From NCBI GenBank assembly GCA_913031555.1, contig CAJWDO010000045.1, positions 1-9,466 on the forward strand: a stretch of DNA of 9,466 nucleotides, in the 5' to 3' direction. Source of the DNA: an uncultured Alphaproteobacteria bacterium (GTDB lineage: Bacteria; Pseudomonadota; Alphaproteobacteria; Puniceispirillales; Puniceispirillaceae). The notes below the pieces were generated by a model, which was not told the DNA's origin, searched no databases, and saw only the letters and a list, made by a program, of their open reading frames with translations. Of the stretch, positions 1 to 5,991 are shown piece by piece (position 1 is the first letter of the stretch; each line of letters starts with the position of its first letter). The position numbers and the translations under genes are program-made.

Positions 1-617
1 ACTGCCATGCCATCAACAACCAGATCAATGATGAATGGCTGATCCGCGATCAGGGGGCGATTGTTCGCCAGCTTGGCTGGGACCCGAAAGCCTATGCTGC
101 TGACCTGATTGATCGTGAGGGTGGTGCCGACAACTGCACGCAACCCTTCACCCCGGCGATCGATATTCCCGGCCCTTACAAAGGGCGTGGTAATGACAAT
201 GAATGGGGCGCTTCCTATGCCGACATCCTGACCCGGATGATGGGTGCCGACATGGCGGTGATCCCGGAGCGTTATGACCCGGCCTGTCAACTGGAACTTC
301 CGGGCGGCGTCACCGCGCATGGCCATGACGCGGCTGACCGGTTCTGGATGGGGCTTCGCGCCAGTTTTCCCAACGCCACCTTCACCATCGAACATCAGAT
401 TGGCCGCACCGACCCGGATCTGGCGCCACGCGCGGCGATCCGCTGGGGGCTTCACGGGGTCCATGATGGTTGGGGCAGCTTTGGCGCACCGTCTGGCGCC
501 GAGGTGTATGTGATGGGGATCTGCCATGCCGAATTCGGTCCCAGAGGTCTGCGCCGGGAATATGTGCTTTTCGATGAAACCGCGATCTGGAAACAGATCC
601 TGATGAAGACGGGGTAG
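1..617 (+). CDS. SnoaL-like (NTF2-fold) polyketide-cyclase family protein, 5' truncated
   Basis: The reading frame is open from the first complete codon at base 3 to the TAG at 615-617, giving 204 visible residues with the N-terminus missing. The visible part looks like two NTF2-like cone domains in tandem. One starts near the left edge (INDEWLIRDQGAIVRQLG, helical). The second covers roughly the last 125 residues, with a central FPNATFTIEHQIG strand, a GVHDGWGSFGAPSG segment and a closing YVLFDETAIWKQIL strand/helix, the usual end of SnoaL-type proteins. Family members include polyketide cyclases, small hydrolases, isomerases and dehydratases, and many are uncharacterised, so the reaction cannot be named. 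It is the first visible gene of a six-gene same-strand run; the next start is 4 bases after its stop. The first ATG in this frame that could be mistaken for a start (237) lies inside the conserved protein, so it should not be used. The family call is fairly firm; the function is unknown. Confidence 0.75.
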   Translation, partial: CHAINNQINDEWLIRDQGAIVRQLGWDPKAYAADLIDREGGADNCTQPFTPAIDIPGPYKGRGNDNEWGASYADILTRMMGADMAVIPERYDPACQLELPGGVTAHGHDAADRFWMGLRASFPNATFTIEHQIGRTDPDLAPRAAIRWGLHGVHDGWGSFGAPSGAEVYVMGICHAEFGPRGLRREYVLFDETAIWKQILMKTG

Positions 618-621
618 GGAC

Positions 622-1623
622 ATGAATGCCATTGATCTGAACCGGCGCATTGTCCGTTATGGCGATCTTGTGCCTTGCCGCACTGCCTTTATCGATGCTC
701 ATACACCGGGAAGCGACAGGAAAGAGAATTTCACCATAATTGGTGGCGGCGTTTCGGAATCGGCCGACCAGCACGTCCATATCGCCGACACGCCGGGGTT
801 CAATATAGGCGCGGCCGGCCAACCGCCGAAATGCCGGAACTCGCTTCATGCCCACCGCACAGCCGAGGTGTTTTTCGTGCTTTCGGGGCGCTGGCGCTTT
901 TTCTGGGGATCGTCGGGCGATGATGGTGAGGTTGTTCTGGAAGAAGGCGATGTCATCAACATCCCGACCGGCATCTTCCGCGGGTTCGAGAATATCGGGA
1001 CCGATTACGGGATGATCATGGCGGTCCTTGGTGGCGATGATTCGGGAGGCGGTGTCGTCTGGGCGCCACAGGTGATCAATGAGGCCGGCGCGCATGGTCT
1101 TGTTCTTGGCGAGAATGGCGCCCTTTATGACAGCAAGGCCGGGGCCGGCCTGCCGGACGGTATCCTGCCCATGCCGACGCTGACCGACGCCGAGATGGCA
1201 CAGTTTCCCACTGTGACAGCAGATGAATTTGTGCCGTGTTTTGTCGCCCGCTACTGGGACATGATGGCAATGGCTGATGGCCAGCCAACCCAGGTCATCG
1301 CGGCTGACGGCATGCTGCGCGACCGTCCCGGTTTTCGGCTACAACTGCTTCGTGATGGCAGTATTGAAGAGGCACCCTACACGACTGCCCGGCACGAGGT
1401 TCTGATGGTCATGCGTGGTCATTGGCGTGTCACATGGGATGGTGGTCAGGCAAGCCTCGGCCCGGGCGATGTCTGTGCGATACCACCCCATCAGACTGTG
1501 AGTCTGGCACCGTCGATGAGTGGTGAGGCCAGCCTGTTCCGTGTCATCACTACCGATGACGTTCCGGGTCCGACAAGTGATTTTCACGAATTGCCGGCGG
1601 CGCTTCGCCGAGGGAGAAACTGA
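622..1623 (+). CDS. Bicupin protein with degenerate metal-ligand motifs
   Basis: This 333-residue protein has two cupin barrels. In the first (about residues 70-140), motif 1 is recognisable as H76-x-H78-x3-E82-x6-G89. Motif 2 (G109...P115-T-G117...N124) has Arg120 where the third metal-binding His normally sits. In the second (about 250-310), E259-x6-G266 and G282-x5-P288 keep the fold signature, but Tyr253 and Thr255 replace the two motif 1 histidines and Val293 replaces the motif 2 His. Two-domain cupins include gentisate-type dioxygenases, oxalate decarboxylases and seed-storage-like proteins. Here only the first domain keeps a partial site (2 His plus Glu), so it could be an enzyme with an altered metal centre or a binding protein. 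It starts 4 bases after the SnoaL-like gene, with a weak G-rich ribosome site (609-614). Its TGA overlaps the next ATG by one base (TGATG), implying translational coupling. Family is confident; reaction unknown. Confidence 0.85.
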   Translation: MNAIDLNRRIVRYGDLVPCRTAFIDAHTPGSDRKENFTIIGGGVSESADQHVHIADTPGFNIGAAGQPPKCRNSLHAHRTAEVFFVLSGRWRFFWGSSGDDGEVVLEEGDVINIPTGIFRGFENIGTDYGMIMAVLGGDDSGGGVVWAPQVINEAGAHGLVLGENGALYDSKAGAGLPDGILPMPTLTDAEMAQFPTVTADEFVPCFVARYWDMMAMADGQPTQVIAADGMLRDRPGFRLQLLRDGSIEEAPYTTARHEVLMVMRGHWRVTWDGGQASLGPGDVCAIPPHQTVSLAPSMSGEASLFRVITTDDVPGPTSDFHELPAALRRGRN

Positions 1624-2756
1624 TGACGAAAATCCTGACAAGCCATGTGGGCTCGCTTCCAAGAACGCAGGAGGTGGTGGATTTCATTTTCGCACGAGAA
1701 CGCGATGAGCCATATGATGACGGGGCATTCCACTCCTGCATGGCCACGGCCTGTGGCGAAACGGTGCGCCGTCAGGTCGAGGCGGGAATCGACATCGTCT
1801 CGGATGGTGAAACCTCGAAAATCTCCTACGCCACCTATGTGAAGGACCGCTATACGGGCTTTTCGGGTGACAGTCCGCGTAACGCTCCCGGTGACCTGAA
1901 GCTGTTCCCGGGATTTCTTGAAAGGCTGGCGAATGACGGTGGCACACCGCAATATGCGCGCCCCATGTGTACCGGTGAGGTGACGTCGAAGGGCCAGGGT
2001 GAATTGCAGGCCGACATCGACAATCTCAAGGCCGGGATGGCGGTGCAGGGTGTCGAGCGGGGCTTCATGAACGCCGCCTCGCCCGGCGTGATCTCGCTGT
2101 TCCTGCAGAACGAGTATTACAAGACCCGCGAAGCCTATCTGGCGGCGCTTGCCGACGCCATGAAGACCGAATATGAAACCATCGTTGCTGCCGGACTTGA
2201 TCTGCAGCTCGATTGTCCCGACCTCGCGCTGTCACGCCACATGCTGTTTTCCGACCTCAGCGATGATGAATTCGTTGCTGTCGCCAACATGCATGTCGAG
2301 GCGCTCAATCATGCGCTTCGGGATGTCGATCCTGCAAAGGTGCGGGTGCATATCTGCTGGGGCAATTATGAAGGCCCGCATGTCTGCGATATCGACATGG
2401 ACAAGGTGTTCCCGACCCTGATGAAGACGCGCGCACGCTATGTGCTTTTCGAGACATCAAACCCCCGGCACGCGCATGAATGGACCGTCTTCCGTGACCG
2501 TGCCAGTGAAATTCCGGACGACAAGGTGCTGGTTCCCGGCGTTGTCGATACCACGACGAATTTTGTCGAGCATCCAGAACTTGTCGCCCAGCGCATCGCC
2601 CGTTTCGTTGAAATTGTCGGTGCTGATCGGGTGATCGCCGGGTCCGATTGCGGTTTTGGCACCTTCGCCGGTTTTGGTGCCGTCGATCCTGATATTGCCT
2701 ATGCCAAGCTGGCAACGCTTGCCGAGGGCGCGGCGCTGGCCAGCAAAAGGCTCTGA
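1623..2756 (+). CDS. Stand-alone MetE C-terminal-type zinc methyltransferase-like protein (COG0620 family)
   Basis: The 377-residue TIM-barrel protein corresponds to the catalytic C-terminal half of cobalamin-independent methionine synthase; full MetE is about 750 residues. The N-terminus (SHVGSLPR) is the family hallmark. The zinc-site pattern His-x-Cys / Glu / Cys is visible as H243, C245, E277 and C343 (VHICWG, FETSN, GSDCGFG). DGE (61-63) and VVDTTTN (307-313) match the substrate-side loops of the family. Stand-alone members include archaeal and core-MetE methionine synthases and epoxyalkane:coenzyme M transferase, so zinc-activated thiolate chemistry is expected. The N-terminal half that helps folate-dependent MetE is absent, and no methionine genes lie nearby. 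Its operon position argues for a catabolic thiol or methyl transfer on an unknown substrate. Its ATG overlaps the cupin stop by one base, with a good ribosome site AGGGAG at 1611-1616. Family confidence is high; substrate unknown. Confidence 0.88.
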   Translation: MTKILTSHVGSLPRTQEVVDFIFARERDEPYDDGAFHSCMATACGETVRRQVEAGIDIVSDGETSKISYATYVKDRYTGFSGDSPRNAPGDLKLFPGFLERLANDGGTPQYARPMCTGEVTSKGQGELQADIDNLKAGMAVQGVERGFMNAASPGVISLFLQNEYYKTREAYLAALADAMKTEYETIVAAGLDLQLDCPDLALSRHMLFSDLSDDEFVAVANMHVEALNHALRDVDPAKVRVHICWGNYEGPHVCDIDMDKVFPTLMKTRARYVLFETSNPRHAHEWTVFRDRASEIPDDKVLVPGVVDTTTNFVEHPELVAQRIARFVEIVGADRVIAGSDCGFGTFAGFGAVDPDIAYAKLATLAEGAALASKRL

Positions 2757-2764
2757 CAGCACCG

Positions 2765-3466
2765 ATGACGCCGCTGCTCCTGCTTCCCGGCATGATGTGT
2801 GATCACCGCCTGTTTGCCCCGCAGGTCACCGCACTTGGCCGGGACCGGCAGATTGGCGTTCCCGATTTTGGCGTCGGCGAGACCATGGACGCCATCGCCG
2901 CAGCCATTCTTGCCGGCGCGCCGCCGCGCTTCGCCGTTGCCGGGGTTTCGATGGGCGGTATTCTGGCGATGGACATGATGAGGCAGGCGCCGGAGCGTAT
3001 CTCGCATCTGGCGCTGATCGATACCAACCCCTTTGCCGAGCGGGATAAGGTCAGGCGCCGCCGCGGGCCACAGATTGAAGCCGTACGGCAAGGTCGGCTT
3101 CAGACCATCATGCGCGATGAGATGAAGCCTGCCTACTTCACGCATCTTGCTGACAGCCGTTCCCTGCGCGATCTGTGTCTTGAAATGGCGTTGTCGGTTG
3201 GCCCACAGGCATTTGTTCGCCAGTCACTGGCGCTTCGCGACCGGCCCGATTACAGTGATGTGCTGGCCTTGGTGACATGTCCTACGCTTGTCCTGTGCGG
3301 GCGCCAGGATACTCTGTGTCCGGTTGAACGCCATGAGGCGATGAAAGCGATGATCCCGCATGCAAGGCTTCATATCATTGAGGGTGCGGGACATCTACCA
3401 ACCATCGAGGCACCTGACGAGGTAACACAGGCGCTTCACGATCTTCTGGAGGACAAGCATGGATAA
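2765..3466 (+). CDS. Alpha/beta hydrolase
   Basis: This 233-residue single-domain alpha/beta-fold hydrolase has a complete inferred triad. Ser62 sits in the nucleophile elbow GVSMGG, Asp182 in CGRQDTLCP, and His210 in EGAGHLP. The N-terminus (LLLLPGMMCDHRLF) carries the oxyanion-hole loop typical of small carboxylesterases and of C-C or thioester hydrolases. There is a short cap around residues 90-160 and no signal peptide, so it is cytoplasmic. The gene starts 8 bases after the MetE-like stop with only a weak AAAGG (2746-2750) upstream. It ends 8 bases inside the next gene, so translation of the two is probably coupled. In this operon it likely cleaves an ester, lactone or thioester intermediate, but nothing in the sequence identifies which. 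Fold and triad are certain; substrate unknown. Confidence 0.9.
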   Translation: MTPLLLLPGMMCDHRLFAPQVTALGRDRQIGVPDFGVGETMDAIAAAILAGAPPRFAVAGVSMGGILAMDMMRQAPERISHLALIDTNPFAERDKVRRRRGPQIEAVRQGRLQTIMRDEMKPAYFTHLADSRSLRDLCLEMALSVGPQAFVRQSLALRDRPDYSDVLALVTCPTLVLCGRQDTLCPVERHEAMKAMIPHARLHIIEGAGHLPTIEAPDEVTQALHDLLEDKHG

Positions 3467-4154
3467 TGCCCTTTTGACGCTGCTGCGCTCGGTTGACACG
3501 CCGACCGTCTGCAACGCCATTGAAACAGCGCAGGGGCGGCGCGGTTTCAACGACTTTACCCGGGGCACTGTGCTGGCATCGGCCCCGGAGGCAGGCGCCA
3601 TCGTAGGCTATGCGCGCACCGCGCGGATCGCGGCGCAGGCCCCGTCATCGGATCCGGCTGACAAGGTACGAACAAGGCGACTTGGCTATTACCGGCATAT
3701 GTCCGAAGGTGAGGGGCCTTCGATTGCCGTTGTCGAGGATGTCGATTATCCGAATGCCATTGGCGCTTATTGGGGCGAGGTGAACACCACAGTGCACAAG
3801 GCGCTTGGGCTTGCCGGCGCGCTGACCAACGGCGTGATGCGCGATCTTGGGGATCTTCCCGACGGCTTTCCGGTGATTGCCGGGTCGATCGGGCCAAGCC
3901 ACGCCTTTGTCCATGTTGTTGATTATGCCGCCGGTGCGCGGGTGTTTGACCTCGATATCGCCGAAGGCGACCTTGTCCATGCCGACCGCCATGGCGCGCT
4001 GGTCATTCCGCCTGACGTCATTGCCGACCTTGCCGCCGCCATCGAGACATTGTTCCGTGCCGAGAGCTGTATTCTTGAGCCGGCGCGCCGGGGGCCGATG
4101 AGTTTTGCCGAGTTCGAGGCCGCCTGGGCCGCCTTTGAACAGGCACGCACCTGA
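3459..4154 (+). CDS. RraA-like family protein, probable HMG/CHA-type aldolase or decarboxylase
   Basis: The 231-residue protein belongs to the RraA / 4-hydroxy-4-methyl-2-oxoglutarate (HMG) aldolase family. Matching signatures are TPTVCNAI near the N-terminus, WGEVNTTVHKALGLAG (105-120), the core GVMRD with Arg128 and Asp129, and the closing GDLVHADRHGALVIPP (170-185). In characterised HMG/CHA aldolases the equivalent Arg-Asp pair binds substrate carboxylate and divalent metal for retro-aldol cleavage or oxaloacetate decarboxylation. True RNase E inhibitors are shorter (about 160 residues) and come from other contexts. The extra length, intact Arg-Asp pair and catabolic neighbours favour an enzyme, an inference. 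The ATG lies 8 bases inside the upstream hydrolase gene, with ribosome site GGAGG at 3448-3452. The next gene follows after 13 bases. It may form the last carbon-cleaving step, yielding pyruvate or a similar keto acid. Often annotated misleadingly as a menaquinone methyltransferase. Confidence 0.85.
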   Translation: MDNALLTLLRSVDTPTVCNAIETAQGRRGFNDFTRGTVLASAPEAGAIVGYARTARIAAQAPSSDPADKVRTRRLGYYRHMSEGEGPSIAVVEDVDYPNAIGAYWGEVNTTVHKALGLAGALTNGVMRDLGDLPDGFPVIAGSIGPSHAFVHVVDYAAGARVFDLDIAEGDLVHADRHGALVIPPDVIADLAAAIETLFRAESCILEPARRGPMSFAEFEAAWAAFEQART

Positions 4155-4167
4155 GGTGTGATGCCGG

Positions 4168-5355
4168 ATGGACAATGTGATGAAACTCATGCAGGGCGCG
4201 CCGCCATCACCTGACCGGCAGGTGACGGTGGCCGACTGGCGGGCGCCCGGTGTCTGCCGCTGGTCTTTCTCGCATGTGCGGCAGTTGTTGCCGACCGCGC
4301 CGATGCCACCGGCCGCCGCCCCGGTATCTGTGCCAGAGGCGCGGCAGGATCTGTCGAACCTGAAGGTGGATGACAAAGGCACCAGCCTTGACGATTTCCT
4401 TCAGACAAACGCCACCGACGCCCTTGTCGTCCTGCATCGGGGGCGACTCGTCCATGAGTGGTATGGCGGTTGGGGCGCGCCCGACAGGCAACACATCATT
4501 TTCTCCATATCAAAATCGCTGACGGCGCTTCTTGTCGGCAGCCTGGTTGGCGAGGGTGTTCTGGACCCTGACCAACATGTGACGCATTACCTCCCTGAAA
4601 CAAAGGGCAGCGCCTATGACGGCGCGACGCTGCGGCATGTTCTGGATATGACGGTCGCCTCAGCATTCAGCGAGGAATATCTGGATGAGGATGGCATCTT
4701 CATGGCCTATCGCCGCGCGGCGGCCTGGAACCCGCCAAAGGAGGGCGGGTCGAGTGAAGGCCTGCGACGTTTTCTGGCGCGGCTTCCGGCATCGGATGGT
4801 GCGCATGGCGGGAGGTTCCATTACTGCTCGCCGCACAGCGATCTCCTCGGCTGGATTGTCGAGCGGGTTGCCGGTGGCAGCTTTGCCGCGGTGATGTCAC
4901 AGCGACTGATGCAGCCGACCGGTCTTGCCGCCGAGGCATACATAACCCTCGACACCTTTGGCGCGCCGCGCGTTGCCGGCGGAATCTGTGTCACCGCGCT
5001 GGACCTTGCAAGGCTTGGCGAAATGGTCCGGTGTGGCGGTGCCGTCAGGGAACGGCAAGTTGTGCCAGAAAGCTGGATCACCGATATGCGAACCAGCGAC
5101 ACGCGCGACGCCTGGTTGGCACAGAGTGACGGCCCACGTCATTTCCCTGATGGCTGCTACCGGTCGAAATGGTACCAGACAGGTCTTGCGGACGATGAAT
5201 TCTGTGGCATCGGCATTCATGGCCAGTGGTTGTGGATCAATCCGGCACGTGAAGTTGTGATTGTTCACCTTGCCTCGCAGGACGCCCCCACGGATCCAGA
5301 TAACAGGCCGGGGCTCATAGCCATGCTACGGGCGACGGCGCGGGCGTTTGGCTGA
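4168..5355 (+). CDS. Serine hydrolase, NylB / class C beta-lactamase-like family
   Basis: The 395-residue protein resembles 6-aminohexanoate-dimer hydrolase NylB (392 residues) along its whole length, judged from recalled sequence. Shared features are the RWSFSHVRQLLPT start, SISKSL with nucleophile Ser113 and Lys116 (SxxK), VLDMT, EEYLDED with Tyr171 matching NylB Tyr170, the FHYCSPHSD block with catalytic Tyr219 (NylB Tyr215), TALDLARLG, and GIGIHGQWLW near the C-terminus. By my hand alignment two residues tied to nylon-oligomer activity differ: NylB Asp181 corresponds to Arg182, and Asn266 to Ala270. It is therefore more likely a carboxylesterase or an amidase for another substrate. No signal peptide is seen, so it acts in the cytoplasm, unlike beta-lactamases. 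The start at 4168 is preferred over the out-of-frame ATG at 4161; TGAGG at 4152-4156, overlapping the RraA-like stop, is the likely ribosome site. Last gene of the operon. Confidence 0.9.
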   Translation: MDNVMKLMQGAPPSPDRQVTVADWRAPGVCRWSFSHVRQLLPTAPMPPAAAPVSVPEARQDLSNLKVDDKGTSLDDFLQTNATDALVVLHRGRLVHEWYGGWGAPDRQHIIFSISKSLTALLVGSLVGEGVLDPDQHVTHYLPETKGSAYDGATLRHVLDMTVASAFSEEYLDEDGIFMAYRRAAAWNPPKEGGSSEGLRRFLARLPASDGAHGGRFHYCSPHSDLLGWIVERVAGGSFAAVMSQRLMQPTGLAAEAYITLDTFGAPRVAGGICVTALDLARLGEMVRCGGAVRERQVVPESWITDMRTSDTRDAWLAQSDGPRHFPDGCYRSKWYQTGLADDEFCGIGIHGQWLWINPAREVVIVHLASQDAPTDPDNRPGLIAMLRATARAFG

Positions 5356-5382
5356 CCCCGGCGCCTGGCTGACTCCGGCGGG
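5349..5382. repeat. Two-copy tandem repeat, 17-base period
   Basis: TGGCTGACCCCGGCG (5349-5363) recurs as TGGCTGACTCCGGCG (5366-5380) with one mismatch. The first copy includes the stop codon (TGA 5353-5355) of the NylB-like gene. This looks like a recent small slippage duplication at the 3' end of the operon; no function is implied. Confidence 0.6.
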
Positions 5383-5387
5383 TCTTT
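5354..5387 (+). terminator. Possible weak terminator hairpin at end of the six-gene operon
   Basis: GACCC (5354-5358) can pair with GGGTC (5380-5384), and the downstream arm is followed by TTT (5385-5387). The stem is short, the loop is long and the T run is poor, so it is a weak candidate. It is placed where termination is expected, in the 38-base gap between convergent genes. No better hairpin was seen here. Confidence 0.25.
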
Positions 5388-5393
5388 AGCGGG

Positions 5394-5786
5394 TCACGCC
5401 AGATATTCCATGGGAAGGCCCTGCATCTTCCATTCGGTAATGCCGCCTTCCATGTCGAGAACATTGTGCATGCCCATATCCTGCAATGTACGCACAGCCA
5501 GTGCCGAGCGCAGACCCGAGGCGCAGAACAGGATCAACTTCCTGTCAGTGTGGAAAATTGATTTGTGATAGGGGCTGTCCGGGTCTGCCCAGAATTCGAT
5601 CATGCCGCGCGGGGCGTGGAAGGCGTTGGGCACCATGCCAACATCTTTCAACTCGCCGACGTCACGAAGGTCGATCAGGGTGGCGGCATCAAGCCGTTGC
5701 AATTCTGCCGCTTCTGTAACGCTGATCGAGACGATCAACAGGCGCGCCGAGGCGATCATGTCGGCGACATGTTGGTTAACGGGCAT
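5394..5786 (-). CDS. Single-domain rhodanese-like sulfurtransferase
   Basis: This 130-residue cytoplasmic protein is a single rhodanese domain. Visible marks are LIDLRDVGELKDVGMVPNA (38-56, the CH2A-type region), the active-site loop C88-ASGLR-S94 with the persulfide-forming Cys88 in a six-residue loop, and the closing GGITEWKMQGLP (114-125). Such domains carry sulfane sulfur from thiosulfate or other donors to acceptors such as cyanide, thioredoxin or biosynthetic enzymes; the physiological partner cannot be read from the sequence. It lies on the strand opposite to its neighbours, converging with the NylB-like gene and divergent from the acyl-CoA ligase gene. A ribosome site AGGGGG (minus strand, about 5791-5796) precedes its ATG at 5784-5786. 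The first 22 residues form an extra N-terminal helix-like lead. Family confident, role unknown. Confidence 0.9.
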   Translation of the reverse strand: MPVNQHVADMIASARLLIVSISVTEAAELQRLDAATLIDLRDVGELKDVGMVPNAFHAPRGMIEFWADPDSPYHKSIFHTDRKLILFCASGLRSALAVRTLQDMGMHNVLDMEGGITEWKMQGLPMEYLA

Positions 5787-5866
5787 CTTGCCCCCTTATT
5801 GGCGGTGTCACCCGTTCAAGCTATGCAGTGAAACCAACCCGACCAAAGGATGGGTGGCATTTGTCG

Positions 5867-5880
5867 TCCGTTATCACGGA
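5867..5880. promoter_or_regulatory. Small perfect inverted repeat, possible operator
   Basis: TCCGT-TATC-ACGGA is a 5-base inverted repeat with a 4-base spacer in the divergent region between the rhodanese and acyl-CoA ligase genes. It lies about 50 bases upstream of the proposed promoter of the ligase gene. It could be a repressor or activator half-site pair, or chance; there is no second copy to support it. Confidence 0.2.
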
Positions 5881-5918
5881 TTTGTGAAAATGCGGCGTGG
5901 TGGTAATCTGCAGGTCAT

Positions 5919-5946
5919 TTGCCAGCATTGCATTTGTGGCTAGTAT
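5919..5946 (+). promoter_or_regulatory. Putative sigma70-type promoter for the acyl-CoA ligase gene
   Basis: TTGCCA (5919-5924, 5 of 6 to TTGACA) is followed after 16 bases by TAGTAT (5941-5946, 4 of 6 to TATAAT). Transcription would begin near 5953, giving a leader of about 40 bases before GTG 5992. GCCA (5921-5924) and TGGC (5937-5940) form a short inverted repeat inside the promoter that a regulator could use. Prediction by eye only. Confidence 0.4.
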
Positions 5947-5979
5947 GGTTCCACGGTAAAGGACTGGCGTTACGTAGTG

Positions 5980-5985
5980 AGGGAC
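5980..5985 (+). promoter_or_regulatory. Ribosome binding site that favours GTG 5992 as the ligase start
   Basis: AGGGAC with its preceding G (GAGGGA overlapping 5979-5984) lies 6-7 bases before GTG 5992. The upstream in-frame GTG at 5977 overlaps it and has only a distant AAAGGA (5958-5963), about 13 bases away. Confidence 0.5.
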
Positions 5986-5991
5986 AGGGCA

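Noticed and set aside
237..617. Complete small gene starting at ATG 237
   Set aside because: The frame is open and clearly protein-like back to the left edge, so ATG 237 is an internal methionine of a longer gene.
382..1095. Minus-strand open frame of 237 codons across the SnoaL-like and cupin genes
   Set aside because: It is antisense to two genes with clear families, has no recognisable domain and is rich in Arg/Pro/His as expected of a GC-rich shadow frame.
622..1623. Cupin DMSP lyase (DddL/DddQ/DddW type), prompted by the nearby PrpE-like gene
   Set aside because: The protein is a bicupin with missing metal ligands and does not match the compact single-domain lyases or their conserved His/Tyr pattern as far as I can recall.
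1623..2756. Annotation as a biosynthetic methionine synthase (metE)
   Set aside because: Only the C-terminal-type domain is present and the context is not methionine biosynthesis, so the symbol would overstate what is known.
2305..2793. Minus-strand open frame of 162 codons over the end of the MetE-like gene
   Set aside because: The composition is dominated by Arg, Pro, His and Ser, with no domain, and it opposes a conserved zinc-site region.
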